NCBI RefSeq assembly: GCF_001401755.1
Contig: NZ_AVQK01000014.1
Span: 186,001 to 250,000, forward strand
Origin: Aquimarina longa SW024
GTDB lineage: Bacteria; Bacteroidota; Bacteroidia; Flavobacteriales; Flavobacteriaceae
Length of the DNA: 64,000 nt
Reading direction: 5' to 3'
Position numbers and translations under genes: made by a program
In this document: positions 26,175 to 34,603 of the stretch, piece by piece
How positions within the stretch are numbered: position 1 is the stretch's first letter
Layout: every line of letters starts with the position of its first letter
Notes under the pieces: generated by a model
Told to the model about the DNA's origin: nothing
Database searches by the model: none
The model's input: only the letters and a program-made list of their open reading frames with translations

Positions 26175-27656
26175 CTACGTCATTTTTTTTAGAAACCGTT
26201 CTGCGTTTTCAAAATGATTATTTTTCTTTTCTGGAGGCATTTTATCTAGCATAGAAACAAGCATTCTTAGTCTCGGATTTTTTGTAAAAAAAGATCGGTG
26301 TTTATCCATGAAATTCCAAAATAATCCATCCCATACATGTTGCCATTCACCTTTTTTATAATTACTCATTTTTAGTAAGTAATTGCTTCCGCTTATATAT
26401 GGTTTAGTAGCCATTAATCCACCATCAGCGAATTGACTCATGCCATATATATTGGGGACCATTACCCAGTCATAAGCATCTATAAATAACTCCATAAACC
26501 ATCGATATACCTCATCTGGATCGAACTCGCATAACATCATAAAATTACCTAATATCATTAAGCGTTCTATATGATGGCAATATCCTGTTTGTAGTATTTT
26601 TTTTATCGTTTGATCGATAGGAGGAATACCTGTTGTACCATCATAAAATGAAGCAGGAATCTTCTTTTTAAACTTCCAGAAATTACAAGTACGTTCATAA
26701 CTACCTCTGGTTTCATACATACCTCGTATAAATTCTCGCCAACCTATAATCTGTCGTATAAAACCCTCAGTAGAATTAATAGGGATATTACATTGCTCAG
26801 CATATTTTAGACAGCTGCTAATAATTTCTTTAGGAGTTAATAGCCCTACATTAAGCATAGGAGTTAAAACACTATGGTTGAGGATTGAATTTTCTGCAAC
26901 TATAGCGTCTTCATAGGTTCCAAACTCCATGAAGCGTTGTTCGAAAAATTGTTTCAACCATGACCTAGAAGTTTTAAAATTTGTGGGATATAATGATTGA
27001 TCCGTAAGATTGCCTATATGATCCGAAAAATGTTTTGTTACATAAGTTTTAGCCTCTTCATAATAACTGTCGACATCAGGGAATTGAATAGGAGGAGGTG
27101 TCTTTTTTATTGGATATTTCTTTCTGTTTTCGGTATCATATGTCCATTTTCCTCCTACAGGTTTTCCGTTAGTCTCTAAAAGAATAGCTCTCTTTTTTCT
27201 CTGATCAGTATAGAATGTAGTTTGATGATATTTTTTTTTATCACTTTTAAAAAAAGGTAAAAGGTCCTCCTTTTTATTAAGAAATAGAGGAGAATCAAAA
27301 ATTGTAGTTGTAATAGCTAGTTGGTGACACTTTTTTTGAATTCGTTTTTCTAGCCAGTTATCCGTTGTGTCGATATAATTAATATGTGTAACCCCTTTTT
27401 CATGCACCTCAAGAATTAATTTTCTTACATCAGAGATTTCCTCTGTAGCTTCTATATAATAGACTTCTAAGCCATAGGATTTTAAAAATGATTCATAACA
27501 TTTCATTGTAGCTCTATGAAACGCTATTTTTTGTTTATGAAAAGGATATTGGTTAAAAAATAGATATTCTTCTATTATGTATACTGGAGCATCTAATTTT
27601 AAAAGTGGAGATACTTCAAATAGTTGATGAGGAAATATAAATTGTATTTTTTTCAT
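26175..27656 (-). CDS. PhrB-type cryptochrome/photolyase-related protein lacking Fe-S cysteines
   Basis: 493 aa. It belongs to the deoxyribodipyrimidine-photolyase-related family that contains bacterial (6-4) photolyases such as PhrB. Evidence: IFPHQL near the start, the [18 protein letters not shown] region, [18 protein letters not shown] and [23 protein letters not shown] should bind in the C-terminal helical domain. In PhrB four Cys ligate a [4Fe-4S] cluster, three of them in the C-terminal segment. Here no Cys follows MMLCEFDP, and the usual C-x2-C stretch after the MSxY motif is replaced by NYKKGEW with a shortened loop. The first ligand region also reads GIPPIDQ. The cluster therefore cannot form as in PhrB. 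It is last in the photorepair run; its ATG overlaps the DUF2256 stop. Confidence 0.9.
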   Translation of the reverse strand: MKKIQFIFPHQLFEVSPLLKLDAPVYIIEEYLFFNQYPFHKQKIAFHRATMKCYESFLKSYGLEVYYIEATEEISDVRKLILEVHEKGVTHINYIDTTDNWLEKRIQKKCHQLAITTTIFDSPLFLNKKEDLLPFFKSDKKKYHQTTFYTDQRKKRAILLETNGKPVGGKWTYDTENRKKYPIKKTPPPIQFPDVDSYYEEAKTYVTKHFSDHIGNLTDQSLYPTNFKTSRSWLKQFFEQRFMEFGTYEDAIVAENSILNHSVLTPMLNVGLLTPKEIISSCLKYAEQCNIPINSTEGFIRQIIGWREFIRGMYETRGSYERTCNFWKFKKKIPASFYDGTTGIPPIDQTIKKILQTGYCHHIERLMILGNFMMLCEFDPDEVYRWFMELFIDAYDWVMVPNIYGMSQFADGGLMATKPYISGSNYLLKMSNYKKGEWQHVWDGLFWNFMDKHRSFFTKNPRLRMLVSMLDKMPPEKKNNHFENAERFLKKMT

Positions 27657-27781
27657 TTGTTTTTACGACAGCGTTCACTACAATATTTTACAGCTTCCCA
27701 GTTCTTTTCCCATTTTTTTCGCCATGCAAATGGACGCTTGCATATTGGACAGGTTTTTTGAGAAAGGTGTTGCTTTTTCAT
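27653..27781 (-). CDS. DUF2256 zinc-ribbon-like microprotein
   Basis: 42 aa, ATG at 27781 and stop at 27653-27655 (its TGA shares bases with the next gene's ATG). The sequence has [19 protein letters not shown], then [12 protein letters not shown]. These two C-x2-C / C-x3-C pairs with the RKKWEK core are diagnostic of DUF2256. The four Cys could bind one zinc. DUF2256 genes often lie beside photolyases or cryptochromes, as here, between a flavin reductase and a photolyase-related gene. Its biochemical role is not known to me. Confidence 0.88.
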   Translation of the reverse strand: MKKQHLSQKTCPICKRPFAWRKKWEKNWEAVKYCSERCRKNK

Positions 27782-27784
27782 GGA

Positions 27785-28411
27785 TTAAAATTTTGGCACT
27801 TCTTTTACTCTTACATATGGATATTTGCCTATTTTGGTTAAGGAATAATAACTGTTTAGACCAGAGATTCCTACACTATTTGTTTTTTCTAAATCGATAT
27901 CGTCACCTTTTATAGTATCATCTGGGATTATTAAATGTTCTACTTGACCTATAACCATAATAGTTCCATTTAGTTTTATATCAATAGACTCTTTAAACCG
28001 CATCCCTATTTTAAATGTACTTTCCTTGACAAAAGGAGCTTTAAAGTCCGGAATAAATTCTTCACTAAGATGGCAACGATTAAACTCTGAAATTTCTTTT
28101 TCGAATTTAGCAGAAGTGTAGTGCGCATTTTTTATGAACTCTGGGTGAATATGATTAATAGTGTAGTAACCATTTTCTTGGATATTCTGATAGGTATGTC
28201 TAGGGACTTCTCCTGTTGGTCTTACAATAAAGCCGAGTAATGCAGGGTCGCTTCCTATATGGACTACAGAGCTGAATATGGCAAGATTTGTTTGATTAGT
28301 ATTAGAGATAGTACCTATTAAATTTGCAGGTTTTATCCCTGTTACAGAATTGATTATTTTTAGTTTAGTAATGCGATCTAATTTATTAATATCTTCTTTA
28401 GTATATTTCAT
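27785..28411 (-). CDS. Flavin reductase-like FMN-binding protein
   Basis: 208 aa. The split beta-barrel flavin-reductase domain is recognisable from GTISNTNQTNLAIFSSVVHIG, GFIVRPTGEVPRHTYQNIQ and NGYYTINHIHPEFI, with MVIGQVEHLIIPDD in the second half. Such proteins bind FMN and often reduce flavins with NAD(P)H. The length is usual for the family. Being packed between a photolyase (1-bp spacer) and DUF2256, it may keep the photolyase FAD reduced or serve a related light response (inference). Confidence 0.85.
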   Translation of the reverse strand: MKYTKEDINKLDRITKLKIINSVTGIKPANLIGTISNTNQTNLAIFSSVVHIGSDPALLGFIVRPTGEVPRHTYQNIQENGYYTINHIHPEFIKNAHYTSAKFEKEISEFNRCHLSEEFIPDFKAPFVKESTFKIGMRFKESIDIKLNGTIMVIGQVEHLIIPDDTIKGDDIDLEKTNSVGISGLNSYYSLTKIGKYPYVRVKEVPKF

Positions 28412-28412
28412 T

Positions 28413-29873
28413 TTAGGTATTTCTATTTACATGTATTGCTAATAATCGTTTTTTCTCCTGTTGTACAGAAGGATGTTTTTTATGCCCCCATATTTTATCT
28501 CTTGCAGCTTGAGAGCTTTTTTGTAAATCAACAATAGGAAAAGGATACTCTTTACCAATACTAACGTTACAAAAGATTTGTTCCATTGGAGGCATTTTCC
28601 AAGGTTCATGGATATGAACTATTGACACATTTTTTAGTTCAGGAATCCATTTTTTTATGAATAATCCTTCGGGATCATGTTCTTGCGAATTTTTAATTGG
28701 ATTGTATAACCGTATGGTATTAATCCCTGTAGTACCTGCTTGCATTTGGAACTGAGGATAATGTATCCCTGGATCATAGTCCAAAAACTGACGTGCTAAA
28801 TGATACGTACCTTCTCTCCAATCCTGATCTAGATTAAGAGTTAAAAAAGAGACTACCATTGCTCTCATTCTAAAATTGATCCATCCTGTTTGCTTCACAG
28901 CTCGCATACAAGCATCTACCAGCGGATAGCCTGTTTTTCCTGTTTTCCATGCTTTTATAAAGTTGTCATTTTTTTGATGTTCTAATAGCTCGTAGCCTTT
29001 GTTTATGCATTGTGTTTCATAAGTACATTCCATTTCAAATTTTTGAATAAAATGACAATGCCAATGTAATCTAGTAAGCATAGCAGAAAATGCGTTACTA
29101 TTTTTTGTACCATTAGGGTGTGTACCGATATACTGAAAAGCTTGTTTTATACTCATATTACCCCAAGCTAAATAAGGCGATAACCTACTACAGGCGATTC
29201 TACTTTCTGTGGGTTTAGAGATGTGTTTTTGGTACTTAAAACCTCTTTGTGCTGTAAAGGATTTTATATAACGCCATGCGTTTTTTTCTCCTGCAGGTTG
29301 GTATTGTTTAGGATAATATTGTAATCGGTGTTTAATTTTATTAGGAATCGAAAAGGGATGTGCTAAAGGTGTGTTTTTTGAAATTGAAAAGTTATTTAAA
29401 ATCAAAGGTTTATGCATTGTAATATGCCATTGTTTGCTCCAAGAATCTCTATTTTTAATCCCTCTGATGACACCATCTCTCTGCGATTCTTGCCATCCGA
29501 TATGATATTGCTTACAAAGCATAGCAATTGCTTTATCTCTTTGCCAAGTTTTTTGTATTCCACTTTCGCAAAAACTAAATAATTGTTTGATATTAAAATG
29601 AGTGTTTAAATAGTTGAAAACAGTTATTGCTTCTTCATAGAAAACAGTTACAGTTCTATTATAAAACTTTAGTGAGTCATTAAGCGCTAGGATAGAATGA
29701 TAGATGAATTGTAAGTGTCTATAGCTAGTGTCGGGATAATTGATGATTGAGGGTTCAAATATATAAATGATATAATAAGGAATACCAGCTTTCTCTGCTC
29801 TAAAAAGAGGTTCGTGATCTTGTGTGCGTAAATCACGTTTTAGCCAAACGATATTTATCTCTTTTTTTTTCAA
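28413..29873 (-). CDS. Cryptochrome/photolyase family protein
   Basis: 486 aa with both photolyase domains. The N-terminal antenna-binding alpha/beta domain starts [19 protein letters not shown] and the helical FAD-binding domain begins near residue 200 ([19 protein letters not shown]). In that domain [37 protein letters not shown] and [20 protein letters not shown] form the FAD pocket and substrate surface. It should repair UV-induced pyrimidine dimers using blue light. The sequence alone does not tell CPD from signalling function. Its ATG overlaps the stop of the FAD-domain gene upstream by 4 bp. Confidence 0.92.
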   Translation of the reverse strand: MKKKEINIVWLKRDLRTQDHEPLFRAEKAGIPYYIIYIFEPSIINYPDTSYRHLQFIYHSILALNDSLKFYNRTVTVFYEEAITVFNYLNTHFNIKQLFSFCESGIQKTWQRDKAIAMLCKQYHIGWQESQRDGVIRGIKNRDSWSKQWHITMHKPLILNNFSISKNTPLAHPFSIPNKIKHRLQYYPKQYQPAGEKNAWRYIKSFTAQRGFKYQKHISKPTESRIACSRLSPYLAWGNMSIKQAFQYIGTHPNGTKNSNAFSAMLTRLHWHCHFIQKFEMECTYETQCINKGYELLEHQKNDNFIKAWKTGKTGYPLVDACMRAVKQTGWINFRMRAMVVSFLTLNLDQDWREGTYHLARQFLDYDPGIHYPQFQMQAGTTGINTIRLYNPIKNSQEHDPEGLFIKKWIPELKNVSIVHIHEPWKMPPMEQIFCNVSIGKEYPFPIVDLQKSSQAARDKIWGHKKHPSVQQEKKRLLAIHVNRNT

Positions 29874-30985
29874 TAGTGTAATTGTTTTTTACATTTTTTC
29901 CAAAAAGCAAAGAATGATGGGTAGTATCCTTGTACATCAAACATCCAATCTCGAGATTCTTCATACCCTTTGTAATGTGTGTTTAGAGGATGTTCTTTGT
30001 AATAGATGGTTTTTAACTCATATTCAGAAACAAGTGCATTAAATTCTCCTACGTAGATCTGAATATTACTTATGTTTTTAGAGATAGCAATCATAAAATC
30101 GATTGATTTCTGAGCTATGGGATATTGTTTAAAAACAGAGGGTTCTAAAAGAAGTACTCTATTAGCTATACTATTTTTTTTCCAAATAGGATCTAGGTTG
30201 TAAAAATTATAGATATATGTGGGAAGCGTTTTGTTTATTGAGATTCCTTTTCTTGGAGGTAAAGGAGTTTCTAGTTGTAAAGCTGTAGTTGGAATTAATT
30301 TTTTTGGAATTCCTAGATCTTTAAAAACATCATAATTTACATCTAAAAAAGTTTTTTTTTGATTACTAAAACAATATTTGTTGATGTTTTCTTGATTAGC
30401 ATAATATTTTTTATTGCTATTGGTACCAGCGACCCATTGCCAGCTTAATGCATTGCTTGCCCAGTCTGCATCCAATAAATGATAATACATCCATTGAGCA
30501 GGGGCTTTCCAATAGCTCTGTCCAACATTACAAACGATAGAAGCGATATACATCCTAAGGTGATTATGGATGTATCCAGTAGTGTAAAACGTTTTAATAG
30601 CATTGTCTATTGCTTCAATACCTGTATTTGCATCCAAAATAGATTTTGGTATGGCAGTATGGGCAACTTTAGATTGTTGATGTTTAATATCAGAGTTAAT
30701 AGCATCTTTTTTTACAACCCATAGCTGTTGCCAGTAATCTCGCCAAGCGAGTTCTTGGATAAATTTTTCGATCTTAGATGGGTTAAATCCTTTGTTCAGA
30801 ATTTCTGTAAGTATATATTTTGTAGAAATGACACCTCTAGATATATAAGGAGAGAGATAGGTAACTGCACCGTTTATATAATTACGAGTAGCACAATATT
30901 TTACAGGCTTACTAGTATTAACACGCTGTAATACCTCTTTATAATCAGTAGGGAATATGGATAGTTCATTTTCGAATAATTCCAT
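29870..30985 (-). CDS. FAD-binding photolyase-domain protein with atypical domain order
   Basis: 371 aa. There is no N-terminal antenna domain: the chain enters the photolyase FAD-binding domain almost at once ([17 protein letters not shown] near residue 42; [15 protein letters not shown] near 88; [19 protein letters not shown] near 137; [19 protein letters not shown] near 170). After about residue 240 comes a segment unlike the normal C-terminus: [38 protein letters not shown] and [12 protein letters not shown]. Its pattern recalls the antenna domain (strand-'EP', helix, 'F.pFWK'). The protein may therefore be a permuted or swapped photolyase (inference). It abuts TIGR03643 directly (TAAATG) and is coupled to the next photolyase. 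Confidence 0.85.
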   Translation of the reverse strand: MELFENELSIFPTDYKEVLQRVNTSKPVKYCATRNYINGAVTYLSPYISRGVISTKYILTEILNKGFNPSKIEKFIQELAWRDYWQQLWVVKKDAINSDIKHQQSKVAHTAIPKSILDANTGIEAIDNAIKTFYTTGYIHNHLRMYIASIVCNVGQSYWKAPAQWMYYHLLDADWASNALSWQWVAGTNSNKKYYANQENINKYCFSNQKKTFLDVNYDVFKDLGIPKKLIPTTALQLETPLPPRKGISINKTLPTYIYNFYNLDPIWKKNSIANRVLLLEPSVFKQYPIAQKSIDFMIAISKNISNIQIYVGEFNALVSEYELKTIYYKEHPLNTHYKGYEESRDWMFDVQGYYPSFFAFWKKCKKQLHY

Positions 30986-31273
30986 TTATCTTTTACTAAT
31001 TTTATTTCCAGAAATTGCGCTTTGACGAGAACATTTAAATCGTTTAATATCTGGGTTTCGTTTTTTTAAATGTTTCTGACTTACACCACTATTTACTCTT
31101 CTGCGCCAACGTTTAAAACTAGATTCTTTTAGGTTTCCTCTCATAAGTTTAATAACCTCTTTCTCAGGTAAACCAAACTGAAACAGAATTGCTTCAAAAG
31201 GAGTGCGGTCTTCCCACGCCATTTCTATGATACGGTCTAACTCTCTTTCACTTAATTGTTTTATGTCTTTCAT
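30986..31273 (-). CDS. TIGR03643 family protein
   Basis: 95 aa from the ATG at 31273; four more codons are possible from 31285. I prefer 31273 because its ATG overlaps the upstream TGA in the common ATGA form. The core LSERELDRIIEMAWEDRTPFEAI, then FGLPEKEVIKLMRGNLK and SSFKRWRRRV, is the TIGR03643 signature. It looks like a small helix-turn-helix-like fold with a basic tail. Function is unknown; the family typically neighbours cryptochrome/photolyase genes, which holds here. Confidence 0.87.
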   Translation of the reverse strand: MKDIKQLSERELDRIIEMAWEDRTPFEAILFQFGLPEKEVIKLMRGNLKESSFKRWRRRVNSGVSQKHLKKRNPDIKRFKCSRQSAISGNKISKR

Positions 31274-31671
31274 ACCTTTTTCCATGTTTGATCTGCATTT
31301 AGATAAAAACTACCTAGTGAATTAAATGAACATTGATCAGGAGCTATAATAGATAGAAAATTCTCGTTAGTGTCTCTTTTGTATAAATGATAGACTTCTC
31401 CAATAATGGGTTCGAAAGTGATTTTTGCGCTAAGAACAAGCTTGTTGTACTCGAATTCTTCTATCATTTTTTCATATTCAGCTTTTAGCTCTAAATATTT
31501 TGTCTGAATCTTATGATTTATTGTATTAACACTTCTGTTTTTCCAAGCAGTTGTATCTGTAGTTGAAATTACAGGAGCACCAAGAGAAGTTGCATATGGT
31601 TTAAGCGCTGCGTCATATTTTAAAGTCTCAGAATTAAAAACGATGTGGTCTGGTTTTTTATTGGTCTTCAT
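31270..31671 (-). CDS. DUF2452 domain protein
   Basis: 133 aa. The start HIVFNSETLKYDAALKPYAT, then LGAPVISTTDTTAWKNRSV and FEPIIGEVYHLYKRDTNENF with SIIAPDQC, matches DUF2452. That family of unknown function is frequent in Bacteroidetes and Proteobacteria near photolyases. It has a central amphipathic helix (YLELKAEYEKMIEEFEYN) and a beta-rich C-terminus. It is coupled to TIGR03643 downstream and sits 11 bp after a Lacal_2735-type microprotein gene. Confidence 0.85.
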   Translation of the reverse strand: MKTNKKPDHIVFNSETLKYDAALKPYATSLGAPVISTTDTTAWKNRSVNTINHKIQTKYLELKAEYEKMIEEFEYNKLVLSAKITFEPIIGEVYHLYKRDTNENFLSIIAPDQCSFNSLGSFYLNADQTWKKV

Positions 31672-31682
31672 TTTTCAGTATT

Positions 31683-31847
31683 TTATTCTAGTTTTTCTAG
31701 TATTCTCATTATTTCTTCTGCTTCATAGATTTTTTGGTCACTTAGTTTTCTGTTAATAGTAGAGAGTGAGTGGGCTTCCTTAAGCAATATTCCATATTGT
31801 TTTTGAAGTTTTTCTTTCTGAGATTTCTTTTTAAATAGCTTAAACAT
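31683..31847 (-). CDS. Lacal_2735 family microprotein
   Basis: 54 aa, ATG at 31847, TAA at 31683-31685. MFKLFKKKSQKEKLQKQYG, then LLKEAHSLSTINRKLSDQ and YEAEEIMRILEKLE, is the pattern I know as the Lacal_2735 family, found almost only in Flavobacteriia. It is wholly helical, likely a coiled coil with a basic N-terminus. Function is unknown. It lies in the same transcription direction between folE and DUF2452. Confidence 0.82.
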   Translation of the reverse strand: MFKLFKKKSQKEKLQKQYGILLKEAHSLSTINRKLSDQKIYEAEEIMRILEKLE

Positions 31848-31922
31848 TTATATTTTTTTTAGATTTTATATTCAATAAAAATTTATTTATAAGAAGTAAT
31901 CATCTCTATATTATGTAAAGAA

Positions 31923-32606
31923 TTAGTTATTTAAATAATTTTGCAATTCTGCGATTTTTTCTGAAGCATTAAATGCTCCACCATAATATGAAGTTACAGT
32001 AGCAGAGGTATCGTCTTTTATACCTCGAGAAGATACACATAAGTGTTTAGCATCGATGATTACTGCTATATCTTCTGTAGTAAGGATTTGTTTTAACTCT
32101 ATAGCAATTTGATTGGTTAATCGTTCTTGCACTTGTGGGCGTTTTGCAAAATATTGAACGATTCTATTCAATTTAGATAGTCCAATTACTTTACCAGAAG
32201 AAATATATGCAATATGTGCTTTTCCGATAATAGGTACAAAATGATGTTCGCAGTTAGAATAAAAGGTGATATTCTTTTCTACCAACATTTGTTGATATTG
32301 ATATTTATTATCAAATAAAGCTACTTTAGGCTTGTTATTTGGGTTTAATCCAGAAAAGATTTCATCGATATACATTTTTGCAACCCTATTAGGGGTTCCT
32401 TTTAATGAATCATCATTAAGGTCTAATCCCATTACATCCATTATTTTAGCAAATAGTTGGGCAATACGGATCTTTTTATCTTCATCAGATATTTTAAAAG
32501 CATCAACCTTCATGGGAGTTTCAATTCCTGTATGAATATGATCATCTCCTATTTCCTGTTCTGTAAAACTATTAAGACTTACTTCCTTATAGAGTGTGTT
32601 TAACAT
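31923..32606 (-). CDS. folE: GTP cyclohydrolase I
   Basis: 227 aa, full length. It carries the FolE zinc site (Cys and His in NCEHHFVPIIGKAHIAYI, and the later Cys in HLCVSSRGIKDD) and the GTP-binding part VIGLSKLNRIVQYFAKRPQV. It converts GTP to 7,8-dihydroneopterin triphosphate, the first step toward folate, tetrahydrobiopterin and 7-deazaguanine products. Here it heads the photolyase run on the same strand and faces a divergent 6-pyruvoyl-tetrahydropterin synthase. It could therefore supply pterin cofactors for light-harvesting antennae (inference). It may also serve general folate synthesis. Confidence 0.97.
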   Translation of the reverse strand: MLNTLYKEVSLNSFTEQEIGDDHIHTGIETPMKVDAFKISDEDKKIRIAQLFAKIMDVMGLDLNDDSLKGTPNRVAKMYIDEIFSGLNPNNKPKVALFDNKYQYQQMLVEKNITFYSNCEHHFVPIIGKAHIAYISSGKVIGLSKLNRIVQYFAKRPQVQERLTNQIAIELKQILTTEDIAVIIDAKHLCVSSRGIKDDTSATVTSYYGGAFNASEKIAELQNYLNN

Positions 32607-33055
32607 AATTTACTTGTATTTTATATGCTATTATTTTTAGAGCTAATTAGAGACTGTGTTTTTGATCAGAATATCATATCGCTTACGGTTTAAGTATAGA
32701 TGCTCTTACTATTATAATTTAATTTTCTATGATTAAACTTTTGTAATATGTTGTTTTTGGAACATTACTTACCGTTCTTTTGATAAAAACTTATTATTAT
32801 CATCTTAGCTGAAGTAAAAATACTATTTTTGTTTAACAAAAAAAGTTAAACATTAAACAAAATTTATAAATTAAGAGATCTAGTATATGATTTTTTGAAT
32901 AGTATAATGGTTTAGCTTATAATTTTTGAATGTAATTTAAGTAGTGAAATATTATTTGATATAAAAAATCATATTGATTTACCTAAAGTTGATTTTAATT
33001 TTCTTGATTATGATATACTCTTGTGATTTTGTAATTTTGAAAGCAATACAATAGA
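32607..33055. other. Divergent promoter region of folE and idi
   Basis: 449 very AT-rich bases. Only a TAATTTTG (33032-33039) ahead of idi stands out. No small gene, hairpin or known riboswitch was recognised. Confidence 0.5.
33032..33039 (+). promoter_or_regulatory. Candidate -7 element for idi-PTPS
   Basis: TAATTTTG fits the Bacteroidetes TAnnTTTG consensus and lies 16 bp before the idi ATG. No well-placed -33 TTTG was found, so it remains a candidate. Confidence 0.4.
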
Positions 33056-33574
33056 ATGGAAGAAGAAAAAGTTATTTTAGTTAATGAAAATGATGAGAAA
33101 ATAGGTCTTATGCCTAAATTAGAAGCACATCAAAAAGCGGTATTACACAGAGCTTTTTCAGTATTTGTTATTAATAATAATAATGAATTGATGCTTCAAC
33201 AAAGGGCTCGTCATAAGTATCATTCCCCAGAGCTATGGACTAATACATGCTGCAGTCATCAAAGAGATGGAGAAGGTAATGTAGAAGCAGGAATGCGTAG
33301 ATTGCAAGAAGAAATGGGATTTGTAACCTCATTAAAAGAAGTTATTTCATTTATTTATAAAGCTCCTTTTGATAATGGACTTACAGAGCATGAATACGAT
33401 CATGTATTGATAGGAACATATGAAGAAGCTCCAGTGATCAATCCCGAAGAAGTATCTGATTGGAAATGGATGCATATTGAAGCTGTTAAAGAAGATATAT
33501 CAAAACATCCAGAGATATATACAGCATGGTTTAAAATCATTTTTGAAAAATTTTACTCGCATATAACCTTATGA
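33056..33574 (+). CDS. idi: Isopentenyl-diphosphate delta-isomerase, type 1
   Basis: 172 aa. NENDEKIGLMPKLEAHQ begins the type 1 IDI Nudix-related fold. WTNTCCSHQRDGE contains the catalytic Cys, MRRLQEEMGF is the metal-site helix, and TEHEYDHVLIGTYEE carries the second catalytic acid. It interconverts IPP and DMAPP, balancing building blocks for carotenoids and quinones. The stop overlaps the start of the next gene by 4 bp, an unusual pairing of isoprenoid and pterin genes. Type 1 Idi is common in pigmented flavobacteria. Confidence 0.96.
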   Translation: MEEEKVILVNENDEKIGLMPKLEAHQKAVLHRAFSVFVINNNNELMLQQRARHKYHSPELWTNTCCSHQRDGEGNVEAGMRRLQEEMGFVTSLKEVISFIYKAPFDNGLTEHEYDHVLIGTYEEAPVINPEEVSDWKWMHIEAVKEDISKHPEIYTAWFKIIFEKFYSHITL

Positions 33575-33981
33575 GAATTAAAGCATGTAGAAAAGCTCAT
33601 TTTAATGCAGCGCATCGGTTGTATAGAAAAGATTGGACTGATGAAAAAAACACTCAAGTTTTTGGAAAATGTAGTAATCCTAAATATCATGGACATAATT
33701 ATGAACTTATTGTAGCGGTTATAGGAGAGATTGATCCTGAAACAGGGTATTTAATGGATCTTAAAATTTTAAAAGATCATATTAAAAATGAAGTAGAAGA
33801 GTATATGGATCATAAGAATCTTAATGAAGAGGTTCCAGAATTTAAAGACTTAAATCCTACTGTAGAAAATATAGCTGTGGTCATATGGAATAGGTTACGT
33901 GCTAAAATAACTTCTGATTATGATCTTGAAATTACGTTATATGAGACTCCTCGTAATTTTGTAATTTATACAGGAGAATAG
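33571..33981 (+). CDS. 6-pyruvoyl-tetrahydropterin synthase / QueD family
   Basis: 136 aa. KAHFNAAHRL gives the first zinc His. KCSNPKYHGHNYELIV contains the Cys and the other two zinc His residues of the QueD/PTPS fold. YMDHKNLNEEVPEF and ETPRNFVIY complete it. It acts on the FolE product, giving either 6-pyruvoyl-tetrahydropterin or 6-carboxy-tetrahydropterin. With Cys-x6-HGH spacing and no queC/queE nearby, I cannot choose between PTPS and QueD. folE is 964 bp away on the other strand, which supports a shared pterin pathway. Confidence 0.92.
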   Translation: MRIKACRKAHFNAAHRLYRKDWTDEKNTQVFGKCSNPKYHGHNYELIVAVIGEIDPETGYLMDLKILKDHIKNEVEEYMDHKNLNEEVPEFKDLNPTVENIAVVIWNRLRAKITSDYDLEITLYETPRNFVIYTGE

Positions 33982-34112
33982 TCTGTATTAGAAATACTGA
34001 ATGATAGAATATTTTATTATTAATACTGAATTATAATAGAATATAACATAAAGATTTATGACTAAAAGAAAAAGTTCAAATAAGTTCGCGCTTAATATTT
34101 GATTGAAAACAC

Positions 34113-34120
34113 TAATTTTG
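34113..34120 (+). promoter_or_regulatory. Candidate -7 element for the 88-aa protein
   Basis: TAATTTTG, a match to TAnnTTTG, lies 17 bp before the ATG at 34138. It makes the upstream TTG start at 34099 unlikely, since that start would lie in front of the transcription start. Confidence 0.45.
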
Positions 34121-34137
34121 CAGAAAATAAATTTGAT

Positions 34138-34404
34138 ATGGCAAATAAAAGAGATCTTAAAAAAGACATCAACTATGTTTTAGGAGATATTATAGAAGCA
34201 GTTTATCTATGGGAATTAGAAAACCCAGATAAAGATAATACATCAGGAGAAGCAATCATAGATGAAGCAATAACATCATTTGATGGATTTATGGCTAGAG
34301 CTAATGATAGAAAGATAGAAAATGCAGCGAAGCATTTTAAATCTCTTCGTAATGATTTAGACCAAACAGCGCAAGCTTTGGTGGCAAAAGTGAATGCTTT
34401 ATAA
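34138..34404 (+). CDS. Small acidic helical protein of unknown function
   Basis: 88 aa from the ATG at 34138. MANKRDLKKDINYVLGDIIE, then EAIIDEAITSFDGFMARAND and HFKSLRNDLDQTAQALVAKV, reads as two or three amphipathic helices with no Cys and no signal peptide. I recognise it only as the kind of short conserved protein seen in flavobacterial genomes and assign no function. A TTG-initiated extension to 34099 is rejected because of the promoter-like element inside it. The tRNA-Thr gene follows after 58 bp. Confidence 0.7.
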   Translation: MANKRDLKKDINYVLGDIIEAVYLWELENPDKDNTSGEAIIDEAITSFDGFMARANDRKIENAAKHFKSLRNDLDQTAQALVAKVNAL

Positions 34405-34420
34405 TTTTTTTTATAAAAAA

Positions 34421-34451
34421 TTTGTAAAAACGGTTGTAGATATTATCTTTG
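34421..34451 (+). promoter_or_regulatory. Consensus Bacteroidetes promoter of tRNA-Thr
   Basis: TTTG (34421-34424), a 19-base spacer, and TATCTTTG (34444-34451) match the TTTG-N19-TAnnTTTG consensus exactly. The tRNA 5' end follows 11 bases later. Confidence 0.85.
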
Positions 34452-34462
34452 CAACCGCTTTT

Positions 34463-34536
34463 GCCGATGTAGCTCAGCTGGCTAGAGCAGCTGATTTGTA
34501 ATCAGCAGGTCGTGGGTTCGAGTCCCTCCATCGGCT
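34463..34536 (+). tRNA. tRNA-Thr (anticodon TGT)
   Basis: 74 bases. The acceptor GCCGATG pairs with CATCGGC and leaves discriminator T. The D arm is in AGCTCAGCTGGCTAGAGC. The anticodon stem GCTGA/TCAGC holds loop TTTGTAA with anticodon TGT at 34497-34499. The T arm is GTGGGTTCGAGTCCCTC. CCA is not encoded. The anticodon reads ACA codons. Confidence 0.97.
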
Positions 34537-34544
34537 CTAAAAGA

Positions 34545-34575
34545 AAAAGTCCTAAATATAGTATTTAGGACTTTT
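34545..34575. terminator. Bidirectional terminator after tRNA-Thr
   Basis: AAAAGTCCTAAATA (34545-34558) pairs perfectly with TATTTAGGACTTTT (34562-34575) over a 3-base loop. A-rich and T-rich flanks on either side let it serve the tRNA and the convergent DUF4369 gene. Confidence 0.9.
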
Positions 34576-34603
34576 GTTATTTTATAAGTATAGAGATCTA
34601 TTA

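Noticed and set aside
34099..34137. TTG-initiated extension of the 88-aa protein
   Set aside because: It contains a TAATTTTG promoter-like element; the ATG at 34138 fits better.
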